50,266 nucleotides of DNA from Flavobacterium sp. (lineage in GTDB: Bacteria; Bacteroidota; Bacteroidia; Flavobacteriales; Flavobacteriaceae), in NCBI RefSeq assembly GCF_025352425.1, contig NZ_JANXTI010000032.1, positions 1-50,266 of the forward strand, given 5' to 3'. The position numbers and the translations under genes were made by a program. Shown here in pieces: positions 43,132-50,266 of this stretch. The notes beneath the pieces are model-generated. The model did no database searches. It was not told where the DNA came from and was given only the letters and a program-made list of their open reading frames with translations. The first letter of the stretch is position 1. Each line of letters opens with the position of its first letter.

Positions 43132-45732
43132 ATGAATAAACTTTACATGCTTTTAGTTATTACGCTGATTGGATTTGTTGGAAACGCGCAAATAATAAAT
43201 ATTCCGGATGTTAATTTTAAGGCGAAGCTGTTATCGGCCGATGCTTCAAACCAAGTGGCCTCTACTGAAACGCCTAATCTTTATGGAATCGTAACATCCA
43301 ATAACCCCATTGATACCAATAGTAATGGCGAAATAGAGGTAAGCGAAGCATTGGCTATTAAGTATATCAATGTTAACGGGAGTTCAATAGCCGATTTAAC
43401 AGGAATAGAATACTTCACCAATATAGAAGCGTTATTTTGCAATAATAATCAGCTCCTGAGCCTGGATGTGAATAGCCTGACCAATCTTCATTTTTTAGTT
43501 TGTGGACAAAATCTATTTACCTCATTAACCATTAGTAACCTGCCTTTGCTTTGGGAGGTGCATTGTGTTGAGGGGCAACTAATAACCTTAAACCTGTCTA
43601 ATTTACCAAATCTTAACTATTTGATGTGCTGGAGTAACCAGATTACCTCTTTGGATTTACACACTTTTACCAATCTTCTGAAAGTAAGATGTGATGGTAA
43701 TCAGATAACCACATTAAATGTAAGCGGCTTAACGAACCTTACAGAATTGAACTTCACTCAGAATCTGGTTTCCTCTTTCGATGTCAATAGTTTGACCAAT
43801 ATTAACCGATTGGAGTGTGGCTATAACCAGCTTACGACATTGACGGTTACAGGCTTAACAAATCTTCAGACGCTTTTCTGTTATTATAACCAATTGATTT
43901 CATTAAATTTAAGTGGCCTGACGCAGCTGAATATATTGAATTGTAGTAATAATGCGCTCACTTCGTTAGATGTCAGCGGATGCCCTTACCTTAATGGCCT
44001 TGGTTGCAGTTATAATCAGCTTCAGTCCATTACTATAAATGGTTTATTCAATCTTGCTTCACTATCTTGTACAAATAATCATCTTGCAGCTATAGACCTA
44101 AGCGGAGTACCCAATCTTCATACTTTACACTGCTGGGATAACCAGCTTACGAGCCTAAATATAAACAGCTTACCTTTACTTGATGATCTTTACTGTTATA
44201 ATAATTTACTCACCAGTTTGTTTTTAAAAAATGGGCACTTTGAGTCTAGTTTAGGCTTTTCAAATAATCCCAATCTTGAATATATCTGTGCCGATGAGGA
44301 TCAAATTGCCGAAATTCAGGCTACATTAATAAGCTATGGTATAACCAATTGCCATGTTAATTCGTATTGCAGTTTTACTCCGGGTGGTACTTTTTATACC
44401 ATACAAGGGAATACTCATTATGACAGCAATAATAATGGCTGTACTGCTACTGATATCAATTATCCAAGCTTAAAGCTTGCTTTTACTGATGGTATCAATA
44501 CCGGTAATTCTATTGCCGATACCAGCGGAGCATATCGATATGATGTGCAGGAGGGTACACAAACTATAACGCCTGTTTTAGAAAACGCTTCTTATTTTAC
44601 GGTTTCGCCTGCTTCGGCTATCGTTACTTTTCCGGATGCTGCGAGTCCGTTTGTTCAGGATTTTTGTTTAACGGCCAATGGGACGCACAATGATTTGGAA
44701 GTAGCTATAGCGCCTATGGGCGGTGCCCGACCAGGTTTCGATGCTCAGTATAAAATCATTTTCAAAAACAAAGGAACAGCTACGCAGAATGGTTCGGTAA
44801 ACTTAAGCTTTAATGATGCGGTATTGGATTATGTGTCGGCTTTACCGGCCGTAACAACACAAACTACAAATAATCTGAGTTGGAATTTCAGTAATTTACT
44901 GCCGTTTGAATTCCGTGCAATTACCGTAACACTCAATGTGAATTCGCCTCTGGAAACGCCTCCGGTTAATGCCGGTTATGTTTTAACATATACCGCTACA
45001 GTTGCCGGTGCTACTGATGAAACTCCGGTTGATAATACTACAACCTTTAACCAGGTAGTGGTAAACTCGCTCGACCCTAACGATAAAACCTGTACAGAAG
45101 GAACAACCATAACACCGGCTATGGTGGGTAAGTATGTGCATTATGTTATCCGTTTTGAAAATGATGGTACAGCTAATGCGCAGAATATCGTTGTGAAAGA
45201 CATGATTGACACAAGTAAATTTGATATTTCTACTTTAGTACCGTTGAGTGGGAGTGCAGCATTCACTACAAGAATATCCAATACAAACCAGGTAGAGTTT
45301 ATATTTCAAAACATCAACCTGCCTTATACATCAGGAACGAATACAGGTTATGTAGTGTTTAAGATTAAGACAAAACCAACGCTTGTTGTGGGCGATACTT
45401 TTACTAATAGTGCAAGCATCTTCTTTGATTATAATGCGCCAATAGTAACCAATACTTATACGACTACCATTACTGCTTTGGCAACACAGGATTTTGATTT
45501 TAGCAGTGTGTACAGTTTGTCGCCAGTACCAGCAAAAAGCAACCTAACGATTACTTCCAAACAAAATGTTACGATTAGTTCAGTAAGTATTTTTAATACG
45601 CTTGGGCAATTGGTTCAGGTAAATACCAATCCAACTGAAACCATTGATGTTACTAGTTTAAAGACAGGAACTTACTTTATTAAAATTATAAGCGATAAAG
45701 GTACAGCCAGTTCGAAGTTTATAAAAGAATAA
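43132..45732 (+). CDS. T9SS-secreted leucine-rich-repeat protein, paralogue 2
   Basis: 866 residues from the ATG at 43132, which begins the signal peptide MNKLYMLLVITLIGFVGNAQ. It has the same layout as paralogue 1: an EF-hand-like loop DTNSNGEIEVSE, about 13 LRRs of 21 residues (three fewer), YICADEDQ, DSNNNGC, VNSLDPNDKTCTEG, a DUF11-like domain, and a type A sorting domain. The last 120 residues are identical to paralogue 1 and the DNA there is nearly identical, while upstream parts are clearly diverged. It is probably a surface adhesin or recognition protein. Confidence 0.9.
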   Translation: MNKLYMLLVITLIGFVGNAQIINIPDVNFKAKLLSADASNQVASTETPNLYGIVTSNNPIDTNSNGEIEVSEALAIKYINVNGSSIADLTGIEYFTNIEALFCNNNQLLSLDVNSLTNLHFLVCGQNLFTSLTISNLPLLWEVHCVEGQLITLNLSNLPNLNYLMCWSNQITSLDLHTFTNLLKVRCDGNQITTLNVSGLTNLTELNFTQNLVSSFDVNSLTNINRLECGYNQLTTLTVTGLTNLQTLFCYYNQLISLNLSGLTQLNILNCSNNALTSLDVSGCPYLNGLGCSYNQLQSITINGLFNLASLSCTNNHLAAIDLSGVPNLHTLHCWDNQLTSLNINSLPLLDDLYCYNNLLTSLFLKNGHFESSLGFSNNPNLEYICADEDQIAEIQATLISYGITNCHVNSYCSFTPGGTFYTIQGNTHYDSNNNGCTATDINYPSLKLAFTDGINTGNSIADTSGAYRYDVQEGTQTITPVLENASYFTVSPASAIVTFPDAASPFVQDFCLTANGTHNDLEVAIAPMGGARPGFDAQYKIIFKNKGTATQNGSVNLSFNDAVLDYVSALPAVTTQTTNNLSWNFSNLLPFEFRAITVTLNVNSPLETPPVNAGYVLTYTATVAGATDETPVDNTTTFNQVVVNSLDPNDKTCTEGTTITPAMVGKYVHYVIRFENDGTANAQNIVVKDMIDTSKFDISTLVPLSGSAAFTTRISNTNQVEFIFQNINLPYTSGTNTGYVVFKIKTKPTLVVGDTFTNSASIFFDYNAPIVTNTYTTTITALATQDFDFSSVYSLSPVPAKSNLTITSKQNVTISSVSIFNTLGQLVQVNTNPTETIDVTSLKTGTYFIKIISDKGTASSKFIKE

Positions 45733-45734
45733 CG

Positions 45735-45764
45735 AAAAAGCCCGATGATTCGGGGCTTTTTTTA
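45735..45764 (+). terminator. Terminator of LRR paralogue 2
   Basis: AAAAAGCCCGA and TCGGGGCTTTTTTT form a stem with a short loop and T-tract directly after the stop codon. Its sequence differs from the terminator of paralogue 1, so the near-identity of the two genes ends at the stop codon. Confidence 0.85.
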
Positions 45765-45820
45765 TCATAAACGTTTCCAAAAAATGTGTTAATCAGCCCG
45801 CTTAAACGCCCACAATATTT

Positions 45821-45828
45821 TACTTTTG
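45821..45828 (+). promoter_or_regulatory. Bacteroidota-type -7 element of the aldo/keto reductase gene
   Basis: TACTTTTG matches TAnnTTTG, 29 bases before the ATG at 45858. It supports that start over an upstream in-frame ATG at 45786. Confidence 0.55.
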
Positions 45829-45857
45829 TGCCACAAAAATGGCTTCAAATTCCAAAA

Positions 45858-46892
45858 ATGAACTACACTACCTTACCCAAAACCAATATAAAAGTCAGTA
45901 AAATTTGCCTTGGCACCATGACTTTCGGAGAACAAAACTCGGAAAGCGATGCCCATTCGCAATTGGATTATGCTATAGATAAAGGCGTCAATTTTATAGA
46001 CACTGCCGAAATGTATCCTATTGCTGCCCGCGAGGCCACACTTGGGAAAACGGAAAAACACATTGGAACCTGGTTAAAGAAATCGGGAAAGAGAGAGAGT
46101 TTAGTTATTGCCACCAAGATTTCAGGACCAAACAGAGGTATGTCATATATTAGAAACCCATTGGACTTTTCAAAGAAGAGCATTCACCAAGCGGTTGACG
46201 TGAGTCTGAAAAACCTGAAGACAGATTATATCGATTTGTATCAGATGCACTGGCCGGAACGCATAATGAACATGTTTGGTCAACGCGGCATTTCAGAAAT
46301 TGACACACAGTGGCAGGAAAACTTCTTTGAAGTATTAAGCGTTTATGACGGTTTAATCAAAGAAGGAAAGATAAAACATATTGGCGTTTCAAACGAAAAC
46401 CCATATGGCGTCATGAAATTTATCAGCGAAAGCGAGAAACATAATCTGCCTAGAATTGTTACTATTCAGAACCCCTATTCTTTACTGAACAGGTTGTATG
46501 AAGTGGGACTTTCCGAAATAGGAATGCGCGAAAATGTTGGTTTGTTGGCTTATTCTCCTTTGGCATTTAGCTTTTTGACTGGTAAACACCTGAATGGAAT
46601 TTTACCAACTTCACGTTTGGGATTGTTTCCACAATTTACCAGATATGCTAATGCAAATTGCCATAAAGCCACAAAATTGTATCAGGAATTAGCACACGAA
46701 AACGGATTGACTTTAATCCAAATGGCATTAGCTTTTGTAAACCGGCAGGATTTTGTGACTTCAACGATTATTGGCGCGACAACTATGGAACAGCTTCAGG
46801 AAAACATTGCCGCTTTTGAAACTGTTTTATCACAAGAAGTAGTAAACGAAATCAATACAATTCAGGAATCAATTCCGAATCCTGCTCCTTAA
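45858..46892 (+). CDS. Aldo/keto reductase (Tas-like)
   Basis: NADPH-dependent carbonyl reductase, 344 residues from the ATG at 45858 (MNYTTLPKTNIKVSKICLGT). Conserved parts: CLGTMTFGEQNSE, FIDTAEMYP (catalytic Asp and Tyr), VIATKISGP (catalytic Lys), LYQMHWPER (catalytic His), IGVSNENPYGVM and, near the end, STIIGATTMEQLQENI (cofactor binding). Length and the GTMTFGEQN start fit the Tas/YajO branch. It has its own promoter and convergent neighbours. The substrate is unknown. Confidence 0.92.
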   Translation: MNYTTLPKTNIKVSKICLGTMTFGEQNSESDAHSQLDYAIDKGVNFIDTAEMYPIAAREATLGKTEKHIGTWLKKSGKRESLVIATKISGPNRGMSYIRNPLDFSKKSIHQAVDVSLKNLKTDYIDLYQMHWPERIMNMFGQRGISEIDTQWQENFFEVLSVYDGLIKEGKIKHIGVSNENPYGVMKFISESEKHNLPRIVTIQNPYSLLNRLYEVGLSEIGMRENVGLLAYSPLAFSFLTGKHLNGILPTSRLGLFPQFTRYANANCHKATKLYQELAHENGLTLIQMALAFVNRQDFVTSTIIGATTMEQLQENIAAFETVLSQEVVNEINTIQESIPNPAP

Positions 46893-48335
46893 TTATTCTA
46901 CTACCAATTTTGACTGATATTGATTTCCTGTAATATCTATAACCGAAATCATATACAATCCGCTGGATAAAGCTGCGATATTTAGGGAAGGAGTAGTCTC
47001 ATTATTGGCAACGGCTTTTGTCAACACTAACTTTCCGGTTAAATCAAAAACGTTCACTTTGGTAAGTGTTGTTCCCGAATTGTTTTTAATAAATACTTCA
47101 GTCTTCGCCGGATTTGGATACAATGAAAAGCCATTTTTTTCAAATTCGGAAACTCTTAATGAAGTGTCTATCAATTTATAAATAGTTGAAGCCGTTGTTG
47201 GGGAATATTGCGCATTAATAGAAACATACAATTCTCCATTCATATCTTCTCCAAAAGTGCCTAAATAATTTGGCGCATCGTATGCCCAGGTTATCGCTCC
47301 TGATGTTGTATAGCCTATTTCTGCGGTGCAGAAATCGGCAAAGAAATATTTGTTCTGAAAGTTTGGATACATTGTTCCGGAATAATAATAACCGCCGGTA
47401 ATAGAGCATCTGCCGGAAGCATGGGTATATTGCGTTAGTGGCGGAACGGTTGAAGCATAAGCAGGACATGTGCCGAGGGAAGTGCTGTATATGGCATTTC
47501 CTTCGTAACATCGCCATCCAAAATTTAATCCGGTGTTTGGCAATGGACTTGTTATTTTGTCAACCTCTTCAATGGCATCCTGACCAACATCGGCAATCCA
47601 CAAATCACCATTGGCACGGTTAAAGGAAAATTTCCATGGATTACGCAACCCAACTGCCCAAATTTCTTCTTTCCCTGCTTGGCCAACGTAGGGATTGGTT
47701 GGTGGAAATCCGTAATTTAAGGAACCTGCTATAGTGTTAACATCTATGCGAAGCATTTTGCCCAAATAAATCCTGGTTGGATTTGCAGCGACATTTCCAT
47801 AATTCAAATCTAAATTTTGTGCGTAGCCACTTGTGTCTCCTGCTCCACCGCCATCACCCATTCCGATGTATAAATAACCATCAGGGCCAAATCGCAGCGT
47901 GCCTCCGTTATGGTTTGAATAAGGTTGGCTGATAGTCATTAAAATAGTTCCGGTTGGATTGGCTATGTTTGGATCGGCACTTACGCCATATCGTGCAATA
48001 ACCGTACTGCCATCACTGGCACGAGTATAATTTACAAAGAAAAGACCGTTGGTCGCATAATTGGGATGAAAAGCCAAGCCAAGCAAACCTCGCTCACTAC
48101 CACTGGAACTTACAAGGGAAGTTAAGTTTAAAAAAGGAGTTGCGTTAATTGTACCATTTGGATTCACTATACGTATCAAACCACCTTGTTGAACCACAAA
48201 AAGGCGAGAGTCATTTGCTGGGTGCGTTAATTCTATAGCAGCGGTGAATCCGGTGGCAAATTGCTGTAAGCCGATTGTTTGTGAATGATTCACTAAAGAA
48301 CACAGGCAAAAACTTAGAAGTAAAAATTTTTTCAT
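46893..48335 (-). CDS. Secreted PQQ-dependent sugar dehydrogenase-like (GSDH) with T9SS domain
   Basis: 480 residues. Signal peptide MKKFLLLSFCLCSLVNHSQ. The six-bladed GSDH propeller has RLFVVQQGGLIRIVNPNG, GLLGLAFHPNYATNGLFFVN, HNGGTLRFGPDGYLYIGMGD and GLRNPWKFSFNRANGDLWIA. The C-terminus from FSLYPNPAKTEVFIKN to YQSKLVVE is a T9SS type A sorting domain. Known relatives oxidise glucose or sorbosone with PQQ, but many family members have no known substrate. It is convergent with the aldo/keto reductase gene, with no spacer between stop codons. Confidence 0.9.
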   Translation of the reverse strand: MKKFLLLSFCLCSLVNHSQTIGLQQFATGFTAAIELTHPANDSRLFVVQQGGLIRIVNPNGTINATPFLNLTSLVSSSGSERGLLGLAFHPNYATNGLFFVNYTRASDGSTVIARYGVSADPNIANPTGTILMTISQPYSNHNGGTLRFGPDGYLYIGMGDGGGAGDTSGYAQNLDLNYGNVAANPTRIYLGKMLRIDVNTIAGSLNYGFPPTNPYVGQAGKEEIWAVGLRNPWKFSFNRANGDLWIADVGQDAIEEVDKITSPLPNTGLNFGWRCYEGNAIYSTSLGTCPAYASTVPPLTQYTHASGRCSITGGYYYSGTMYPNFQNKYFFADFCTAEIGYTTSGAITWAYDAPNYLGTFGEDMNGELYVSINAQYSPTTASTIYKLIDTSLRVSEFEKNGFSLYPNPAKTEVFIKNNSGTTLTKVNVFDLTGKLVLTKAVANNETTPSLNIAALSSGLYMISVIDITGNQYQSKLVVE

Positions 48336-48395
48336 AGCATGAATTTTTTGGTACGTAAAGTTAGCAATAAAAAGCCACTAATCATGTTTCTAATT

Positions 48396-50228
48396 TTATA
48401 GATTATCTATGATTTTATCTTTTGGGTATTTGACTTTGTAACTGAGTCGGATTTTCCTGGTTTCGTTGGGAGCCAATTTTAATTCCCAGGTTAGGATTCC
48501 GGTTTCTTTATTTTCTTTGGCATTGTCGCTTTGCACTAATTCAATTTCAATTTCTTTATCAGTGCTTAGTGGATATTGGTCTTTTAAAGTCAACTCTACG
48601 GCTTCTTTTTTGTTATTCCTAACGGTAATATCATAGGTAAATGTTTGTTCTTTTTTGGAAGAAAGAAAACGTGTGCCGGATTTGTCAACCACTTTTTCGC
48701 GTTTGATGGATATTTTTTTATCCCTTCCCATGCTCAGATTCAACGTGTCTGAAGTTTGATTTGGATTAATCATTGTTTTACCTACATACAATCCTTCAAA
48801 GATAATGTTAGCCTCGCCAGGCAATAAATTATACTTAGAATACTCATTGATTTCTGCCAGAAGAAACGCTTCCTTATCCGCTCTTGGCGCAGCATAATAT
48901 TTATAGGTTGCCGGCAATTTGATTTCTTTCAAGCCTACACTGTGCGGTTTTCCATTGGATAAAATATCATACGGAATGTCAATGTCAAAAGAAACATTGA
49001 GTTGGTTTTCATTGATTTCTGTATAATCATCCATACCTTGTTTTGTGGTAATGACAACAACACCATTGCTTCCTTTTGAGCCATAGATTGCAGTAGCTGA
49101 AGCATCTTTTAGAACATTCACATTTTTAATTGTTTCCGGTGGAATTTGTGCCGCTTCTTCTTCTGATACAAATCTACCATCAACAACATACGTTGCTCCT
49201 TTATATGATCCAGCCAATGATACATCTCCTCTAACAGTTACATGATCACCTTGTCCTGGGATCCCTTTTCTGGCGGTTACTTGGAGCCCTACTGCTTTAC
49301 CTTGTAATGCATTTGTGAATGCTTGGCTTGGACTTTCCTTCGTGTATTCATAATTTGGATTTTGATATTTCAAAAACCAAGCGCTCAACAACGGCATTTG
49401 ATTATTCTGATTCGGATTCCCTGATGACAAAGTAAGCTTTACTTTTTTCCAGTCAATCCCCGTGTTCTGAACCACTTGTGCTTTGTAAATCATATTGATA
49501 GGCGATGTGATGTTCTCTGCACGTAAATCATAAAATGGTGTCCATGAAGCATTGTTGGTAATGTAATTGATATCTAAATTTACCGCGCCGGCTATTTCAT
49601 TCATCACCTGGATAATCAGTTTTCCTTTGGAATTTTTCTCTTCCTTTTGGGTGTTGATTTCCAGTTTGTTGTTTAGGTTTTTGAGCTTCAGATTTAGTTT
49701 GGTTTCTTTCTCCTGCAAAGCAACAACGGCATTGTCAAGTTCGCTTCGTTTGGCTTTGTAGAAATCAACTAACTTCATTAATTCGGTTACATTCAAACCC
49801 GTATTTGCACCACTAACATTTTGATTTGCATCTAAAAGCGCAATAGTTTGTTGGTTGGAATAGGTTTCGATTTGTACTTTTTTAATTTCCTTTTGCGTCA
49901 AAGAAATACTGTCCCGCACTTTTTTAATCACGGGATTTGTTTCATCAATTTCGTATTCCGAAATATAATTTTGTGTAAACTGGACTGATAAAACGGTTAC
50001 CGAATTCGGTGCGCCAATCTGCACAGTGCTTTCGTTCAAATAATCGGCGACATTTTTTATCACAATTTCACTTGTCCCCGAAGGAAGATTTACAGAAGTA
50101 GTTTGTGATAATTCGGCAGCATTAAAATAAACCGTTGCTGCTTTGACTTTGGCTGTGGTAAAGATTGGCTTTTGCGCAAAAATTATTGAAGAAGCCGAAA
50201 ACAAAATAATAAAAAAGAGGTTTTTCAT
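48396..50228 (-). CDS. MuiA-family (DUF4139/DUF4140) protein with an inserted SusC-type TonB plug
   Basis: 610 residues. Signal peptide MKNLFFIILFSASSIIFAQ. DUF4140-like N-terminus (ATVYFNAAELSQTTSVNLPSG), a coiled coil around residues 105-200, then DUF4139, starting with YITNNASWTPFYDLRAENI. Within DUF4139, about residues 298-396, is a segment that reads like the plug of SusC/RagA receptors: NALQGKAVGLQVTARKG, VTVRGDVSLAGS, YVVDGRFVSEEE and VLKDASATAIYGSKGSNGVV. DUF4139 then resumes to the C-terminus (RKIRLSYKVKYP). No barrel follows, so it is not a transporter. The family's function is unclear; an envelope role is inferred. Confidence 0.85.
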   Translation of the reverse strand: MKNLFFIILFSASSIIFAQKPIFTTAKVKAATVYFNAAELSQTTSVNLPSGTSEIVIKNVADYLNESTVQIGAPNSVTVLSVQFTQNYISEYEIDETNPVIKKVRDSISLTQKEIKKVQIETYSNQQTIALLDANQNVSGANTGLNVTELMKLVDFYKAKRSELDNAVVALQEKETKLNLKLKNLNNKLEINTQKEEKNSKGKLIIQVMNEIAGAVNLDINYITNNASWTPFYDLRAENITSPINMIYKAQVVQNTGIDWKKVKLTLSSGNPNQNNQMPLLSAWFLKYQNPNYEYTKESPSQAFTNALQGKAVGLQVTARKGIPGQGDHVTVRGDVSLAGSYKGATYVVDGRFVSEEEAAQIPPETIKNVNVLKDASATAIYGSKGSNGVVVITTKQGMDDYTEINENQLNVSFDIDIPYDILSNGKPHSVGLKEIKLPATYKYYAAPRADKEAFLLAEINEYSKYNLLPGEANIIFEGLYVGKTMINPNQTSDTLNLSMGRDKKISIKREKVVDKSGTRFLSSKKEQTFTYDITVRNNKKEAVELTLKDQYPLSTDKEIEIELVQSDNAKENKETGILTWELKLAPNETRKIRLSYKVKYPKDKIIDNL

Positions 50229-50266
50229 GTGAAATAAATTAGGTGTATATAATCTTATGGATTTTA

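Noticed and set aside
45786..45857. Upstream start for the aldo/keto reductase
   Set aside because: A TAnnTTTG promoter element lies inside this extension, and the family N-terminus begins at 45858.

Overview
The window looks like chromosome of a member of the Flavobacteriaceae, most likely Flavobacterium or a close relative. The supporting evidence is AT-rich DNA, several secreted proteins with type IX secretion (T9SS) C-terminal sorting domains, a SprB-like giant adhesin followed by a PorP/SprF-like partner, promoters of the Bacteroidota TAnnTTTG type, and short dispersed intergenic repeats. No rRNA, tRNA, CRISPR array, prophage or intact insertion sequence was seen.

Layout. (1) 1-4.8 kb: a galactan/galactose block on the minus strand (galM, GH53 endo-galactanase, galK, and an orphan signal-peptide micro-ORF between the last two), with a divergent GntR-type sugar regulator broken by a one-base frameshift. 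(2) 4.8-6.8 kb: an M13 metallopeptidase lipoprotein. (3) 7.0-16.3 kb: a 2.35-kresidue adhesin with Ig-like and SprB repeats, its PorP/SprF-like partner, a small secreted Cys-rich protein, and an uncharacterised GC-rich gene. (4) 16.7-31.3 kb: a nucleoside-catabolism island. DeoC and a two-gene ALDH16-like dehydrogenase would handle deoxyribose. Next comes a complete-looking reductive pyrimidine pathway: MMSDH, beta-alanine transaminase, NCS1 permease, dihydropyrimidinase, nitrilase-type beta-ureidopropionase, PreT, PreA and an M20 carbamoyl-amino-acid amidohydrolase. Together these could turn thymidine or uracil derivatives into acetate, acetyl-CoA/propionyl-CoA, ammonia and CO2. (5) 31.4-38.6 kb: housekeeping and envelope genes (2-hydroxyacid dehydrogenase, VOC protein, an overlapping TM2/DUF2752/DUF4870/M48 set, a bifunctional acyltransferase for acyl-amino-acid lipids, exonuclease III, an OmpA-family lipoprotein). 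(6) 38.9-45.7 kb: two paralogous T9SS-secreted leucine-rich-repeat proteins whose last 120 codons are nearly identical. Each is preceded by an unusual tandem-repeat/hairpin array. A DUF6261-like gene and a transposase remnant lie between them. (7) 45.9-50.2 kb: an aldo/keto reductase, a secreted GSDH-family dehydrogenase, and a MuiA-family protein carrying a SusC-like TonB plug inside it.

The most unusual items are: the two repeat arrays ahead of the LRR genes (one able to form two mutually exclusive hairpins, the other an exact 41-bp array of hairpin units); the apparent gene conversion of the LRR 3' ends; the SusC-like plug nested in the MuiA protein; the ALDH16-like enzyme encoded as two adjacent genes; two unrelated candidate enzymes for the same carbamoyl-hydrolysis step in one cluster; and the occupation of nearly every gene junction of the pyrimidine cluster by dispersed hairpin repeats or purine tracts.
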